Notes: generated by a model from the letters alone, not told the origin. Counted from the stretch's first letter, positions 34,237-44,694 are shown. The stretch is 64,000 nucleotides of DNA from Clostridium sp. CAG:678 (GCA_000431535.1 HF991824.1:17837-81836), one strand, 5' to 3'. A program made the numbers and translations.

Positions 34237-35070
34237 ATGGCTATTAAGAATTATAAGCCGACCACACCTTCCAGAAGGAACATGTCGGTAACAGATTATT
34301 CTTCCCTCTCTAAAGTTGCTCCTGAAAGATCCTTGCTCGAGCCCATCAGCAAAAACTCAGGCCGTAACTCTTACGGAAGAATAACCGTCCGTCACCGCGG
34401 CGGCGGAAACAGAAGAAAATACCGCGTAATCGATTTCAAAAGGCAGAAGTTTGATATGCCCGCAACTGTTAAAACGATCGAATATGATCCGAACCGTTCC
34501 GCGCATATTGCTCTGATTCAGTATGAAGACGGCGTTAAAAGCTATATTATCGCTCCGGAAGGCCTTAAGGTCGGCGCAACTGTTGTTGCCGGTCCGGAGG
34601 CGGATATCGTAGCAGGTAACGCGCTTCCGCTTAAAAATATCCCTGTCGGCACAATCATTCACAATGTTGAGCTGTATCCGGGCAGAGGCGCTCAGCTTGC
34701 CCGCTCCGCCGGCAACAGCGCGCAGCTTATGGCTCTTGAAGGCGCCTATGCATTGCTCAGGCTTCCTTCCGGCGAGCTTCGCAACGTGCCTGCAGATTGT
34801 ATGGCAACGATCGGCGTTGTCGGCAATACGGATCATGCAAATGTTAAGATCGGTAAGGCAGGCCGTAAGCGCAACATGGGCTGGAGACCTACCGTCCGCG
34901 GCTCTGTTATGAACCCGAACGATCACCCCCACGGCGGTGGTGAAGGTAAGGCTCCGATCGGTCGTCCCGGTCCTGTTACACCTTGGGGCAAACCTGCTCT
35001 TGGTTATAAGACACGTAACAGAAAGAAAGCATCCAATAAGATGATCGTAAGACGTCGTAACGGTAAATAA
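34237..35070 (+). CDS. rplB: 50S ribosomal protein L2
   Basis: Essential for subunit joining and peptidyl transferase activity. The 277-residue protein starts [14 protein letters not shown] and has [10 protein letters not shown], the C-terminal [17 protein letters not shown] with the functionally important His, and [11 protein letters not shown]. The frame is open to 34195, but AGAAAGGA precedes the ATG at 34237 and the family starts there. A 106-nt spacer separates it from rplW. Confidence 0.98.
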   Translation: MAIKNYKPTTPSRRNMSVTDYSSLSKVAPERSLLEPISKNSGRNSYGRITVRHRGGGNRRKYRVIDFKRQKFDMPATVKTIEYDPNRSAHIALIQYEDGVKSYIIAPEGLKVGATVVAGPEADIVAGNALPLKNIPVGTIIHNVELYPGRGAQLARSAGNSAQLMALEGAYALLRLPSGELRNVPADCMATIGVVGNTDHANVKIGKAGRKRNMGWRPTVRGSVMNPNDHPHGGGEGKAPIGRPGPVTPWGKPALGYKTRNRKKASNKMIVRRRNGK

Positions 35071-35089
35071 GAGGAAAGGAGAAGATTAG

Positions 35090-35362
35090 ATGAGTAGAAG
35101 TACTAAAAAAGGCCCTTACGTAGAAGAAAGCCTTTATAAAAAGGTTGTCGCTCTGAACGAAAAAGGCGATAAGCAGGTTATCAAAACCTGGTCAAGAAGT
35201 TCAACTATCTTCCCTGAGTTCGTAGGACACACATTTGCTGTTCATGACGGTAGAAAGCACGTTCCTGTATATGTAACTGAGGATATGGTTGGTCACAAAC
35301 TCGGTGAGTTCGCTCCCACAAGAACATTCCGCGGCCACGCAGGCTCAAAAACAACGAAGTAA
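35090..35362 (+). CDS. rpsS: 30S ribosomal protein S19
   Basis: Head protein that pairs with S13 near the A site. 90 residues; [16 protein letters not shown] at the N-terminus and [18 protein letters not shown] near the C-terminus are signatures. GAAAGGAG lies before the ATG. Confidence 0.98.
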   Translation: MSRSTKKGPYVEESLYKKVVALNEKGDKQVIKTWSRSSTIFPEFVGHTFAVHDGRKHVPVYVTEDMVGHKLGEFAPTRTFRGHAGSKTTK

Positions 35363-35381
35363 TCGAAAGGAGAATTAAACT

Positions 35382-35720
35382 ATGGAAGCAACAGCAAAAG
35401 CAACATATGTTCGTATTTCTCCCAGAAAGGTACAGATCGTTCTTGATTTAATCAGAAATCAACCTTGCGACAAGGCTATGGCAATCCTTAAGCACACTCC
35501 GAAAGCTGCTACTGAGCCGCTTGCAAAAGTTCTTAAGTCCGCTATGGCAAACGCGGAGAATAACAATAATATGGACGTATCAAGACTTTATGTAAGTTAC
35601 TGCAATGTCACAGCGGGCCCAACACTGAAAAGGATCCGCCCCAGAGCGCAGGGCAGGGCTTACAGAATCAATAAGAGAACATCACACATCACCATTACCG
35701 TTTCGGAAATGGAAGACTGA
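35382..35720 (+). CDS. rplV: 50S ribosomal protein L22
   Basis: Lines the exit tunnel with a long beta hairpin. 112 residues with YVRISPRKVQIVLDLIR and the tip GPTLKRIRPRAQGRAYRI followed by SHITITVSE. Standard place between rpsS and rpsC. Confidence 0.98.
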   Translation: MEATAKATYVRISPRKVQIVLDLIRNQPCDKAMAILKHTPKAATEPLAKVLKSAMANAENNNNMDVSRLYVSYCNVTAGPTLKRIRPRAQGRAYRINKRTSHITITVSEMED

Positions 35721-35737
35721 GCGAGGAGGAAAGTTGA

Positions 35738-36478
35738 ATGGGACAGAAATGTAATCCAACCGGTTTAAGAATCGGCGTTATCAAGAACTGGGACTCCCGC
35801 TGGTACGCAAAAAAGGCTGATTTCGGCAACACACTTGTGGAAGATTACAATCTTCGTAAGTATTTGCTTGAAACCCTGAAAAGCGCGGGTGTTCCGAAAG
35901 TAGAGATCGAGCGTGATGCAAAGCGCGTAAGGATCAATATCCACTGCGCAAAGCCCGGTATGGTTATCGGCAAGCAGGGCGCGGAGATCGATAAACTCAA
36001 AGCTATATGCGCCAAGAAACTCGGCAAGAAGAATGAAGAAGTTTTCATCAATATCATAGAGATCAAGCAGCCCGACCTCAACGCAACGCTGGTTGCCCAG
36101 AGCATCGCTACGCAGCTTGAAAAGCGTGTTTCTTTCCGCCGCGCTGTTAAGCAGGCAATCCGAAACACCATGAGATGGGGCGCACGCGGTATCAAGGTTC
36201 AGGTATCCGGTCGTATCGGCGGTGCCGAGATCGCGCGTTCCGAAACCTATAAAGAAGGCACGATTCCGCTTCAGACCATCCGTGCAGATATTGATTACGG
36301 CACCGCAGAGGCTGCCACAACTTACGGCCGTATCGGCGTAAAAACATGGATCTATCAGGGCGAAGTTCTTCGCGAAAGCAGAAATAAGCCCCAGAGAAGA
36401 AATAACTACTCCCGCCGCAGAGATAACAATAGGGACAATAACAGAGGCGGCAGGCGCAGGGAAGGAGGAAATCGTTAA
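35738..36478 (+). CDS. rpsC: 30S ribosomal protein S3, with a basic C-terminal tail
   Basis: Forms the mRNA entry tunnel with S4 and S5. The 246-residue protein has the KH-domain GxxG motif in [14 protein letters not shown] and the C-terminal [17 protein letters not shown] block. After the conserved end it carries about 30 residues rich in Arg, Asn and Gly ([16 protein letters not shown]), longer than in Bacillus, probably disordered and RNA-binding. Stop overlaps the rplP ATG (TAATG). Confidence 0.98.
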   Translation: MGQKCNPTGLRIGVIKNWDSRWYAKKADFGNTLVEDYNLRKYLLETLKSAGVPKVEIERDAKRVRINIHCAKPGMVIGKQGAEIDKLKAICAKKLGKKNEEVFINIIEIKQPDLNATLVAQSIATQLEKRVSFRRAVKQAIRNTMRWGARGIKVQVSGRIGGAEIARSETYKEGTIPLQTIRADIDYGTAEAATTYGRIGVKTWIYQGEVLRESRNKPQRRNNYSRRRDNNRDNNRGGRRREGGNR

Positions 36479-36900
36479 TGCTCTTACCAAAGCGTGTTAA
36501 GCACCGTAAGCAGCACAGAGGTCGCATGACCGGTGAGGCTACAAGGGGCAATAAGGTAACTTACGGCCAGTTCGGCCTTCAGGCTACAGAGCCTGCATGG
36601 ATCACAGCGGCGCAGATCGAGGCTGCCCGTATCGCCATGACCCGTTACACAAAGCGTGGCGGTCAGGTATGGATCAAGATTTTCCCCGATAAGCCGATCA
36701 CGGCAAGACCTGCTGATACCCGTATGGGTAAAGGTAAAGGTAATGTAGACTACTGGGTAGCAGTGGTTAAGCCGGGCAGAGTTATGTTTGAACTCGGCGG
36801 CGTTGAAGAGGCTGTAGCTCGCGAGGCTATGCGTCTGGCAGCAAACAAGCTTCCTATCAAATGTAAATTCGTAACTAAAGAAGAGGGAGGAGAGCAGTAA
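36478..36900 (+). CDS. rplP: 50S ribosomal protein L16
   Basis: Organises the A-site tRNA binding region of the large subunit. 140 residues; [23 protein letters not shown] and [19 protein letters not shown] are diagnostic. Both ends overlap neighbouring genes by a base (rpsC stop, rpmC start), implying tight coupling. Confidence 0.98.
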   Translation: MLLPKRVKHRKQHRGRMTGEATRGNKVTYGQFGLQATEPAWITAAQIEAARIAMTRYTKRGGQVWIKIFPDKPITARPADTRMGKGKGNVDYWVAVVKPGRVMFELGGVEEAVAREAMRLAANKLPIKCKFVTKEEGGEQ

Positions 36901-37103
36901 TGAAAGCAGCTGAAATAAAGAAGCTCAGCGCCGAGCAGCGCGCGGCAAAGCTTGCGGAGCTTAAAGAAGAGCTCTTTAATCTTCATTTCCAGCAGGCGAT
37001 CAACCAGCTCGACAACCCCATGAGAATCAAAGCTGTAAGAAAAGATATCGCGCGTATCAAAACCGTTGAGCGCGAGATCGAACTTGCAGACTCAAATTCT
37101 TAA
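36900..37103 (+). CDS. rpmC: 50S ribosomal protein L29
   Basis: Small helical protein near the exit-tunnel mouth. 67 residues with [20 protein letters not shown] and the [17 protein letters not shown] helix. Start overlaps the rplP stop by 1 nt. Confidence 0.97.
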   Translation: MKAAEIKKLSAEQRAAKLAELKEELFNLHFQQAINQLDNPMRIKAVRKDIARIKTVEREIELADSNS

Positions 37104-37121
37104 GATAGGAGGTAGTTTATT

Positions 37122-37379
37122 ATGAGCGAAAGAAACCTCAGAAAAACAAGAGTTGGTATCGTATCAAGCGATAAGATGGATAAAACCGTTGTTGTTTCCA
37201 TTAAGGACAGGGTTCGCCATCCGCTTTACGGAAAAATTATTAACCGCACGGTTAAATATAAAGCGCATGATGAGGAAAATGCCTGCGGCGTAGGCGATAA
37301 GGTACTCATTATGGAAACACGCCCGCTCAGCAAGGATAAGAGATGGCGCGTTGTGGAAGTTATTGAAAAGGCTAAGTAA
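37122..37379 (+). CDS. rpsQ: 30S ribosomal protein S17
   Basis: OB-fold 16S rRNA-binding protein. 85 residues with [16 protein letters not shown] and [26 protein letters not shown] precedes the ATG. Confidence 0.98.
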   Translation: MSERNLRKTRVGIVSSDKMDKTVVVSIKDRVRHPLYGKIINRTVKYKAHDEENACGVGDKVLIMETRPLSKDKRWRVVEVIEKAK

Positions 37380-37477
37380 TCATTACGAATTACATTGCTT
37401 TTAGAATAATTTAGTTTTATAAAATAATAACTGCAAGATGCAAAGTGTTATTTTGCAGTACGAAGGAGGAAAATGCT

Positions 37478-37846
37478 GTGATACAACAGGAAAGCCGTCT
37501 TAAAGTTGCAGACAACACCGGCGCGAAAGAGCTTCTTTGCATTCGTGTTCTCGGCGGCTCAGGCAGAAGATATGCTAATATCGGCGATGTGATCGTTGCT
37601 TCTGTTAAAAAGGCAGCCCCCAACGGCGTTGTTAAAAAAGGCGAAGTTGTTAAAGCAGTCATCGTTCGTACAACTAAAGGTGTACGTCGTGACGACGGTC
37701 AGTACATTCGTTTTGATGAAAATGCTGCCGTAATTATAAAAGAGGATAAAACTCCTCGAGGCACCCGTATTTTCGGACCGGTAGCCAGAGAACTGCGTGA
37801 TAAGGATTATATGAAGATCCTTTCTCTTGCTCCGGAAGTACTTTAA
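37478..37846 (+). CDS. rplN: 50S ribosomal protein L14
   Basis: Large-subunit interface protein; also the docking site of ribosomal silencing factor. The 122-residue product begins at a GTG (37478), with GGAGG 8 nt upstream, reading [19 protein letters not shown]; this gives the canonical family length. The frame is open to 37445. [12 protein letters not shown] and [11 protein letters not shown] are conserved. A 98-nt AT-rich spacer with no evident promoter separates it from rpsQ. Confidence 0.98.
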   Translation: MIQQESRLKVADNTGAKELLCIRVLGGSGRRYANIGDVIVASVKKAAPNGVVKKGEVVKAVIVRTTKGVRRDDGQYIRFDENAAVIIKEDKTPRGTRIFGPVARELRDKDYMKILSLAPEVL

Positions 37847-37861
37847 TGGAGGTGCTGAAAT

Positions 37862-38164
37862 ATGAGTAAAATGTTTGTTAAAACCGGCGATACCGTAATG
37901 GTACTCAGCGGTAAATCCAAAGGCGTTAAAGGCGAAGTCATTGCCGTAAGCCCCAAAGAGGGTAAGGTTATCGTTAAAAAGGTAAACATCGTAACCAAGC
38001 ATGTTAAGCCCCGTAAAATGGGCGAGCAGGGCGGACTTGTTCCGGTTGAATCTGCGCTTTATGCTTCCAAGGTTCAGCTTGTTTGCCCAAAATGCGGCAA
38101 GGCTACCCGTGTAGGTCATAAAAACGGCAAGCGCGTCTGCAAGCAGTGCGCGAACGAATTTTAA
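37862..38164 (+). CDS. rplX: 50S ribosomal protein L24, zinc-motif form
   Basis: Initiator of large-subunit assembly. 100 residues with a KOW motif (GDTVMVLSGKSKGVKGEV) and NIVTKHVKPRK. The C-terminus has CPKCGK and CKQCANEF, a CxxC-CxxC pair that could bind zinc, common in Clostridia but absent from E. coli L24. Confidence 0.98.
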   Translation: MSKMFVKTGDTVMVLSGKSKGVKGEVIAVSPKEGKVIVKKVNIVTKHVKPRKMGEQGGLVPVESALYASKVQLVCPKCGKATRVGHKNGKRVCKQCANEF

Positions 38165-38184
38165 GAAAGGGAGGAACATAACCG

Positions 38185-38727
38185 ATGGCTGCAAGATTAA
38201 AAGAAGCCTACAAGAGCGAGATCGCTCCGGCTCTTATGAAAAAGTTTGAGTACAAGTCTGTTATGCAAATCCCGAAACTTGACAAGATTGTTCTCAACGT
38301 AGGTTGTGGCGAAGCAAGAGACAACTCCAAGGTTGTAGACGCCATAATCAATGATTTAAGCATTATTACCGGTCAGAGACCGATTGTATGCCGCGCTAAG
38401 AAGTCTGTTGCAAACTTCAAACTTCGTGAGGGCATGCCGATCGGCGTAAAAGTTACCCTCAGAGGCGATAAGATGTATGAATTCCTTGACAGATTCTTCA
38501 ATCTTGCGCTTCCCAGAGTTCGTGACTTCAGAGGAATCAACCCCAACTCATTTGACGGCCGCGGCAACTATGCCATGGGTATCAAAGAGCAGTTGATTTT
38601 CCCGGAGATCGATTATGATAAGATCGATGCCGTTCGCGGTATGGATATCATTATGGTAACGACTGCCAAAACTGATGAAGAAGGCAGAGAGCTGCTCAAG
38701 ATGCTGGGCGCTCCGTTTTCAGAGTAA
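38185..38727 (+). CDS. rplE: 50S ribosomal protein L5
   Basis: Binds 5S rRNA in the central protuberance and contacts the P-site tRNA. 180 residues; [32 protein letters not shown] and [20 protein letters not shown] are diagnostic. AGGAGG-type site upstream. Confidence 0.98.
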   Translation: MAARLKEAYKSEIAPALMKKFEYKSVMQIPKLDKIVLNVGCGEARDNSKVVDAIINDLSIITGQRPIVCRAKKSVANFKLREGMPIGVKVTLRGDKMYEFLDRFFNLALPRVRDFRGINPNSFDGRGNYAMGIKEQLIFPEIDYDKIDAVRGMDIIMVTTAKTDEEGRELLKMLGAPFSE

Positions 38728-38739
38728 GGAGGGAATATC

Positions 38740-38925
38740 GTGGCAAAAACATCTATGAAAGTCAAGGCTGCAAAGCCGGCTAAGTATTCAACAAGAGCTT
38801 ACAACAGATGTAAGATCTGCGGTAGACCTCATGCTTATCTTCGTAAGTATGGCGTATGCCGTATCTGCTTCAGAGAACTCGCTCATAAGGGTGAGATTCC
38901 CGGAGTAACAAAATCTTCATGGTAA
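38740..38925 (+). CDS. rpsN: 30S ribosomal protein S14, zinc-containing short type
   Basis: The 61-residue C+ form with four Cys ligands in [10 protein letters not shown] and GVCRICFRE, which bind zinc. Starts with GTG at 38740 behind AAGGAGGG. In Bacillus the zinc-free long paralogue replaces this form under zinc limitation; no second copy is in the window. Confidence 0.98.
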   Translation: MAKTSMKVKAAKPAKYSTRAYNRCKICGRPHAYLRKYGVCRICFRELAHKGEIPGVTKSSW

Positions 38926-38964
38926 GAATTGGGAAATTGCTAAATTTATAAGGAGGAAATATCA

Positions 38965-39363
38965 ATGCATATTACAGACCCTATTGCTGATATGCTTACA
39001 AGAATTCGTAACGCAAATTCTGCAAAACACGATACAGTAGATATTCCTGCGTCCAAGATGAAGAAAGCAATTGCTCAGATTCTTGTGGATGAAGGTTATA
39101 TCAAATCCTATAAGGTTATCGAAGATGATAAACAGGGTGTTATCCGTGTAACCCTTAAATACGGAGAAGGTAAATCACAGGTGATCACAGGTCTTCGCAG
39201 AGTTTCCAAGCCGGGCCTTCGCATTTATTCAAATGTAGAGGATATGCCCAAGGTTATGAAAGGCCTTGGTGTGGCAATCATTTCCACATCTAAAGGCGTT
39301 ATGACCGATAAGGAAGCGCGCAAACAGAATGTCGGCGGCGAAGTTCTTGCGTTCGTATGGTAA
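38965..39363 (+). CDS. rpsH: 30S ribosomal protein S8
   Basis: Central-domain 16S rRNA binder; in E. coli the spc operon repressor. 132 residues with [14 protein letters not shown] and the C-terminal [35 protein letters not shown] precedes the ATG. Confidence 0.98.
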   Translation: MHITDPIADMLTRIRNANSAKHDTVDIPASKMKKAIAQILVDEGYIKSYKVIEDDKQGVIRVTLKYGEGKSQVITGLRRVSKPGLRIYSNVEDMPKVMKGLGVAIISTSKGVMTDKEARKQNVGGEVLAFVW

Positions 39364-39379
39364 GGAGGTGCAGTAAGGT

Positions 39380-39919
39380 ATGTCACGTATCGGCTTAAAG
39401 CCCATCACGGTTCCGGCTGGAGTTGACGTTGCTGTAAACGGCAATGCCGTAACAGTAAAAGGCCCAAACGGCACGCTTACTATGGATAAGCACCCGAACA
39501 TCAGCGTAAGCGTTGCGGATGGTGTGATCAACTGCTCTAGACCAAACGATGAAAAAGAAAACAGAGCCCTTCACGGCCTTACTCGCGCTCTGATCGCCAA
39601 TATGGTAGAGGGCGTTGTAAACGGCTTCAAAAAGGTGCTGGAGGTAAACGGCGTTGGTTACCGTGTTCAGATGCAGGGCAACAACCTCGTTATGAACCTC
39701 GGCTATTCACATCAGGTAACAATGACTGCTCCCGAGGGCATCAAGATTGAATGCCCCACTGCCAACCAGATCGTAATATCCGGCGCAGACAAGCAGGCGG
39801 TAGGTCAGTTCGCAGCTCAGGTTCGCGAAAAGAGACCGCCCGAGCCGTATAAGGGCAAGGGCATCAAGTATGCTGACGAGCATATCCGCCGCAAAGAGGG
39901 CAAAGCAGGTAAGAAATAA
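39380..39919 (+). CDS. rplF: 50S ribosomal protein L6
   Basis: Large-subunit protein near the factor-binding site. 179 residues in two similar domains; MSRIGLKPITVPAGV at the start and KRPPEPYKGKGIKY at the C-terminus, which contacts the sarcin-ricin region. AAGGAGG upstream. Confidence 0.98.
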   Translation: MSRIGLKPITVPAGVDVAVNGNAVTVKGPNGTLTMDKHPNISVSVADGVINCSRPNDEKENRALHGLTRALIANMVEGVVNGFKKVLEVNGVGYRVQMQGNNLVMNLGYSHQVTMTAPEGIKIECPTANQIVISGADKQAVGQFAAQVREKRPPEPYKGKGIKYADEHIRRKEGKAGKK

Positions 39920-39937
39920 GGGAAGGAGTGAATTACT

Positions 39938-40297
39938 TTGGTTTCAAGACAGGATGCAAATAAAGCAAGAAAAAGGCGTCATCAAAGAGTACGCAGAAAG
40001 ATTTCCGGCACAGTTGATTGTCCCAGGCTCAATGTATATCGCTCCCTCAGCAATATTTATGTTCAGCTTATCGACGATGTTGCCGGCGTAACGCTTGCGC
40101 AGGCTTCAACTGTTGAAAAGGATTTTGCCGCTTACGGCGGTAATGTAGAGGCAGCTAAGGCTGTTGGCAAAACACTGGCGGAAAGAGCCAAGGCAAAGGG
40201 CATTGAACAGTGCGTATTTGACCGCGGCGGTTATGTTTATCACGGTCGTGTTGCCGCTGTTGCAGACGGCGCCCGTGAAGGCGGACTTAAGTTCTAA
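39938..40297 (+). CDS. rplR: 50S ribosomal protein L18
   Basis: 5S rRNA-binding protein. 119 residues, starting at a TTG (39938) behind GGAAGGAG. Conserved [28 protein letters not shown] and [12 protein letters not shown]. Confidence 0.97.
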   Translation: MVSRQDANKARKRRHQRVRRKISGTVDCPRLNVYRSLSNIYVQLIDDVAGVTLAQASTVEKDFAAYGGNVEAAKAVGKTLAERAKAKGIEQCVFDRGGYVYHGRVAAVADGAREGGLKF

Positions 40298-40316
40298 AGA
40301 AGGAGGATAATGCTTT

Positions 40317-40817
40317 ATGACAAAGATAGATGTGTCTTCAATGGAACTTGAAGAAAGAGTTGTAAAAATTAACCGCGTATCAAAAACCGTAAAGGGCGGC
40401 CGTATCTATAAATTTTCAGCTCTTGTTGTCGTTGGTGACGGCAACGGTCTTGTCGGCTTCGGCGTTGGCAAGTCCGGCGAGGTTCCGGACGCGATCCGTA
40501 AGGGTATAGAGGATGCAAAAAAGAATGTTATGAGAGTGGCTTTAAGAGGCACCACGATCCCGCACGAAGTGAAAGGTAAGTACGGCGCGGGCGAAGTGCT
40601 CCTTATGCCGGCTCCGCAAGGTACCGGCGTTATCGCCGGCGGCCCCGTTCGTGCCGTTGTTGAAACCGTTGGTATCTCTGATATTCGTACAAAGGCTATA
40701 AGGTCAAATAATCCTTATAATGTTGTTAGAGCAACATTGGATGGTCTTTCAAAACTCCGCACTGCAGAGCAGGTAGCAGCAGTTCGCGGCAGATCCGTTA
40801 AGAAGATCTTTGAATAA
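40317..40817 (+). CDS. rpsE: 30S ribosomal protein S5
   Basis: Part of the mRNA entry channel and a fidelity determinant. 166 residues with [31 protein letters not shown] and the [16 protein letters not shown] block. AAGGAGG-type site upstream. Confidence 0.98.
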   Translation: MTKIDVSSMELEERVVKINRVSKTVKGGRIYKFSALVVVGDGNGLVGFGVGKSGEVPDAIRKGIEDAKKNVMRVALRGTTIPHEVKGKYGAGEVLLMPAPQGTGVIAGGPVRAVVETVGISDIRTKAIRSNNPYNVVRATLDGLSKLRTAEQVAAVRGRSVKKIFE

Positions 40818-40829
40818 GGAGGGTGGAAA

Positions 40830-41009
40830 ATGGCAGATATTAAAATCACTTTGAAAAAAAGTCTTATCGGCTGCAAAAAGGATCAGATTGCCACGGCCCA
40901 CTCACTCGGTCTTCGTAAAATCGGCAATGTAACCGTTCAGCCTGATAATGAACAGACCAAGGGAAAGATCAAAAAGATCTCTCATCTTGTAGAAGCTCAG
41001 GAAGCATAA
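40830..41009 (+). CDS. rpmD: 50S ribosomal protein L30
   Basis: A 59-residue protein between rpsE and rplO. The sequence starts [20 protein letters not shown] and contains [15 protein letters not shown] and [11 protein letters not shown], the normal L30 pattern. AGGAGGGTGG sits before the ATG. Often missed because of its small size. Confidence 0.95.
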   Translation: MADIKITLKKSLIGCKKDQIATAHSLGLRKIGNVTVQPDNEQTKGKIKKISHLVEAQEA

Positions 41010-41026
41010 GAGGAGGTGCGCATTAA

Positions 41027-41470
41027 ATGAAATTACATGAACTTTCTCCTGCTGAGGGCTCAAAAAAAGCAGTGAAAAGGATCGGCAGAGGCGCAGGCTC
41101 TGGTCAGGGCAAAACAGCCGGCAAGGGTCATAAGGGTGCCAAAGCGCGTTCCGGCTACAGCCGCCGCCCAGGTTTTGAAGGCGGTCAGATGCCTCTTCAG
41201 AGACGTGTTCCCAAAAGAGGTTTCAATAATATCTTCCGCACAGAGTATGCAGTTGTAAATCTTTCTTCCCTGGAGGAAAGATTTGAGGCAAATGCAACCG
41301 TAGACGCAGAAAGTCTTAAAGCGTGCGGCCTGATCAAAAAAGAGCTTGACGGTATCAAAGTTCTCGCAAAGGGCGAACTCACCAAAGCTCTCAATGTTAA
41401 AGTAAACGCAGTCAGCGAGGCTGCAAAAGCAAAGATCGAAGCTGCAGGTGGTACGGTGGAGGTGCTGTAA
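41027..41470 (+). CDS. rplO: 50S ribosomal protein L15
   Basis: Late-assembly large-subunit protein. 147 residues; [21 protein letters not shown] and [17 protein letters not shown] are diagnostic. Its stop codon is immediately followed by the secY ATG. Confidence 0.98.
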   Translation: MKLHELSPAEGSKKAVKRIGRGAGSGQGKTAGKGHKGAKARSGYSRRPGFEGGQMPLQRRVPKRGFNNIFRTEYAVVNLSSLEERFEANATVDAESLKACGLIKKELDGIKVLAKGELTKALNVKVNAVSEAAKAKIEAAGGTVEVL

Positions 41471-42820
41471 ATGATCAAAACCATCGTAAACGCCTGGAAA
41501 GTTCCTGAAATCAGAAAAAAACTGCTCTTTACAGCGTTTATCATTCTTGTTTTCAGGATCGGTTCGTTCATACCTGTTCCTTTTCTGGATATTGCCGGCG
41601 AGATCGAAGTCGGCAGAGGAAACACCATCTTAACGTATTTGAGCCTTATGACGGGTTCCGCATTCAACTACGGCACGATCTTCGCCATGTCGATCACACC
41701 GTATATTAACTCGTCAATCATCATGCAGCTGCTTGCTGTTGCGATTCCCGCTCTGGAAAGACTCCAGAGGGAGGGTGAGGAAGGCAGAAAGAAGATCGCC
41801 TCGATCACCCGTGTCGTAACGGTTGTGCTCGGTCTGCTCCAGTCTCTCGCATATTATTTCTTCCTTCGTGCGAATGACTATCTTATGACAGACGCTTCCG
41901 GCGCTCAGTTCACCGGTTTCGCAGCTGTATTTCAGGCAATCGTTATCGTTATCGTGCTCACCGCCGGCACAGCCGTTATTATGTGGCTCGGCGAGCAGAT
42001 CACGATCTCCGGTATCGGAAACGGTATTTCCATCATCCTTTTTGCAGGTATCGTATCAAGATTCCCAACGATCATCAGGCAGTATATCGGTTATCTGGAG
42101 ACCGGCCGTATGGTTTACAACTTCCTTGTTCCGGCTATCCTGATCGTATTCCTTCTTATGATCGTTTATATCGTATTTATGGATAATGCGGAAAGAAGAA
42201 TTCCCATTCAGTATGCAAAGCGTGTTGTAGGCCGTAAGATGTATGGCGGTCAGGCCACGAATATGCCGATTAAGGTTAATATGAGCGGTGTGCTTCCAAT
42301 CATCTTTGCGTCTTCCATTCTTTCTCTTCCCGGTACGGTTCAGATGTTTATCTCCTCTGATAAGTACGAGGGCACTTTCTGGGAGAGTTTCTTTAACGCG
42401 TTCCAGAGCGATTCCGGGTGGTATGCGGCAATGTACTTCGTGTTGATCATCTTCTTCGGATATTTCTACAGCACGATCCAGTACAACCCCATCGAAATGG
42501 CAAACAATCTGCGTAAAAACAACGGTTCTATTCCGGGTATCCGTCCCGGCAGACCCACTTCGGATTATATATTCAAGGTTTTGATGAGGCTTACACTCAT
42601 CGGCGTTCTGATGCTTTCCGTTGTTGCGCTTTTGCCGATCATTTGGTCTCTCATCTGCGATGCAGCGATCCCGCCGCTTACAGAAGGCGGTCAGGACGGC
42701 GGATTCTCCGTTTCACTCGGCGGTACGTCCATCATCATTATGTGCGGCGTTGCGCTTGAAACGGTTCGTCAGCTTGAATCCCAGATGATGATGCGTCACT
42801 ATAAAGGATTTCTTGATTAA
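41471..42820 (+). CDS. secY: Protein translocase channel subunit SecY
   Basis: Central pore of the Sec translocon in the cytoplasmic membrane. The 449-residue protein has ten transmembrane helices, with FRIGSFIPVPFLD in helix 1, the plug region SAFNYGTIFAMSITPYIN, and LQREGEEGRKKIASITR in the cytosolic loop. Signature IAGIVSRFPTII-type segment and IPGIRPGRPTSDYI in the fifth cytoplasmic loop, which meets SecA and ribosomes, are present. It directly abuts rplO and precedes adk, the standard spc-operon place. Confidence 0.98.
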   Translation: MIKTIVNAWKVPEIRKKLLFTAFIILVFRIGSFIPVPFLDIAGEIEVGRGNTILTYLSLMTGSAFNYGTIFAMSITPYINSSIIMQLLAVAIPALERLQREGEEGRKKIASITRVVTVVLGLLQSLAYYFFLRANDYLMTDASGAQFTGFAAVFQAIVIVIVLTAGTAVIMWLGEQITISGIGNGISIILFAGIVSRFPTIIRQYIGYLETGRMVYNFLVPAILIVFLLMIVYIVFMDNAERRIPIQYAKRVVGRKMYGGQATNMPIKVNMSGVLPIIFASSILSLPGTVQMFISSDKYEGTFWESFFNAFQSDSGWYAAMYFVLIIFFGYFYSTIQYNPIEMANNLRKNNGSIPGIRPGRPTSDYIFKVLMRLTLIGVLMLSVVALLPIIWSLICDAAIPPLTEGGQDGGFSVSLGGTSIIIMCGVALETVRQLESQMMMRHYKGFLD

Positions 42821-42837
42821 TTGAAAGGGTTGGGTTT

Positions 42838-43470
42838 ATGAATTTAATACTTCTCGGCGCCCCGGGTGCCGGCAAAGGCACACAGGCGGAAAAAATTGTT
42901 GAAAAGTATGGTATTCCCGCCGTTTCAACCGGCAACATGATCCGCGCCGCTATTAAGGCTGGCACAGAGATGGGTATGAAGGCGAAATCCTATACGGAAT
43001 CCGGCCAGCTTGTACCCGATGATGTTGTGATCGGTATTATTAAAGACAGATTAAAAGAAAAAGACTGTGAAAACGGATTTATCCTTGACGGATTTCCGCG
43101 CACCATTCCTCAGGCGCAGGCGCTTGAGGATATGGGCGTGCAGATCGATAAGGTGCTTGATATCGAGGTGCCGGATGAAAAAATTTCTGCCAGACTTTCC
43201 GGCAGACGTGTCTGCGCCAAGTGCGGCAATTCCTATCACATTCTTTATAAAAAGCCCAAAACAGAGGGCGTGTGCGACGCCTGCGGCGGCGAGCTTGTTC
43301 AGAGAAAGGATGACGCTCCCGAAACAGTTGCCGCACGGCTTAAAGAGTATCACGAAATGACGGAGCCTTTAAAGGACTTTTATCGTGATCTCGGCAAGCT
43401 TGTAGTTGTTGAAGGTCAGGAGGAGGTTGCGGATACAACCGCCCTTGTCTTCAAAGCGTTGGAGGATTAA
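42838..43470 (+). CDS. adk: Adenylate kinase, zinc-LID type
   Basis: Interconverts ATP and AMP with two ADP in the cytoplasm. 210 residues; P-loop GAPGAGKGTQ, AMP-binding STGNMIR, and DGFPRTIPQA. The long LID carries CAKCG and CDAC, a four-Cys zinc site typical of Gram-positive adenylate kinases. 17 nt after secY. Confidence 0.98.
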   Translation: MNLILLGAPGAGKGTQAEKIVEKYGIPAVSTGNMIRAAIKAGTEMGMKAKSYTESGQLVPDDVVIGIIKDRLKEKDCENGFILDGFPRTIPQAQALEDMGVQIDKVLDIEVPDEKISARLSGRRVCAKCGNSYHILYKKPKTEGVCDACGGELVQRKDDAPETVAARLKEYHEMTEPLKDFYRDLGKLVVVEGQEEVADTTALVFKALED

Positions 43471-43471
43471 C

Positions 43472-44221
43472 ATGGTAGTGCTTAAAAGCAGCAGAGAACT
43501 GGAGCTTATGAAAGAGGCTTGCCAGATTTCAGCTGAAGCATTAATGGTGGCGGGCGAAGCTGTAAAGCCCGGTGTTTCAACAAAGGAGATCGACAAAATA
43601 GCCTATAATCTTATTAAGAAAAGAGGCGCAACGCCGAATTTCCTTGGGCTTTATGATTTTCCTGCCACTGCATGTATTTCCATAAACAATGAAGTGATTC
43701 ACGGCATCCCGAAAAAAGACCGTATCATCCAGGAAGGCGATATCGTCAGCATAGATCTGGGTGCCGCGAAAAACGGCTATAACGGCGATAATGCTGCCAC
43801 TTTTGTTGCAGGGACTTGCTCTCCCGAGGCAAAGCGGCTGATCGATACCACCCGCGAGAGCCTTTATAAAGGCATCGAGCAGGCGGTTCCCGGCAACAGG
43901 ATCGGCGATATAGGTCACGCGGTGCAGGCGTATTGCGAAGAACGCGGATTCAGTGTGGTTCGCGATTTTGTCGGTCACGGCGTGGGAACGAAACTTCATG
44001 AGGACCCAAGCGTACCCAACTTCGGACACGAAGGACGTGGTATCAGACTGTTACCCGGAATGACATTGGCAATTGAACCGATGATCAATCAGGGAACCTA
44101 TAAGGTAAAACAACTTTCAGACGGCTGGACCGTCGTTACCGCGGATGGCAAACTCTCCGCCCATTTTGAACACACGGTGGCGATCACGACTGACGGTCCC
44201 GTCATCATGACGAAAGTCTGA
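43472..44221 (+). CDS. map: Methionine aminopeptidase, type I
   Basis: Removes the initiator methionine from nascent proteins. The 249-residue enzyme begins MVVLKSSRELELMKEA at an ATG with GGAGG 6 nt upstream, directly after the adk stop; the frame is open to 43406. Metal ligands are in IVSIDLG and GDNAATF (two Asp), FVGHGVGTKLHE (His), MTLAIEPM (Glu) and SAHFEHTVA (Glu). Pita-bread fold. Confidence 0.97.
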   Translation: MVVLKSSRELELMKEACQISAEALMVAGEAVKPGVSTKEIDKIAYNLIKKRGATPNFLGLYDFPATACISINNEVIHGIPKKDRIIQEGDIVSIDLGAAKNGYNGDNAATFVAGTCSPEAKRLIDTTRESLYKGIEQAVPGNRIGDIGHAVQAYCEERGFSVVRDFVGHGVGTKLHEDPSVPNFGHEGRGIRLLPGMTLAIEPMINQGTYKVKQLSDGWTVVTADGKLSAHFEHTVAITTDGPVIMTKV

Positions 44222-44311
44222 CAGTTCAATCAATTGTTGGCGATTACGCCGCGATGTGATTCCAGATAAAGCAAAACATCTATATTCGTATAAATACAGC
44301 GAGGTAAATTG

Positions 44312-44530
44312 ATGTCTAAGTCAGATATGATTGAAGTTGAAGGTACCGTGGTTGAGGTATTGCCTAACACAACTTTTAAGGTTTCACTTCAGAACAACCA
44401 CATCGTTTTAGCCCATATCAGCGGGAAACTTCGTATGAACAATATCCGAATCCTTCCTGGTGATAAGGTAACCATCGAGATGTCTCCTTACGATCTCACC
44501 AAAGGTCGTATCATATGGCGCTCGAAGTAA
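44312..44530 (+). CDS. infA: Translation initiation factor IF-1
   Basis: Small OB-fold factor occupying the 30S A site during initiation. 72 residues; [37 protein letters not shown] and [15 protein letters not shown]. The ATG at 44312 has GAGG 7 nt upstream; a TTG just before is not needed. The KOW-domain gene seen between map and infA in some Firmicutes is absent; that 90-nt gap holds nothing I recognise. Confidence 0.98.
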   Translation: MSKSDMIEVEGTVVEVLPNTTFKVSLQNNHIVLAHISGKLRMNNIRILPGDKVTIEMSPYDLTKGRIIWRSK

Positions 44531-44548
44531 TTAAAGGAGGATATCCAA

Positions 44549-44662
44549 ATGAAAGTTAGACCTTCTGTTAAGAAAATCTGCGATAAATGCAAAGTTATTA
44601 AGCGCAATGGAAAAGTAATGGTCATCTGTGAAAATCCAAAGCACAAACAGCGTCAGGGCTGA
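44549..44662 (+). CDS. rpmJ: 50S ribosomal protein L36, zinc type
   Basis: The smallest ribosomal protein, 37 residues: [20 protein letters not shown] then [16 protein letters not shown]. The three Cys and one His form a zinc site. AAAGGAGG lies upstream. Standard place between infA and rpsM. Confidence 0.98.
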   Translation: MKVRPSVKKICDKCKVIKRNGKVMVICENPKHKQRQG

Positions 44663-44694
44663 TCCTGAATTAATAATCGGAGGTAAACAGTAAT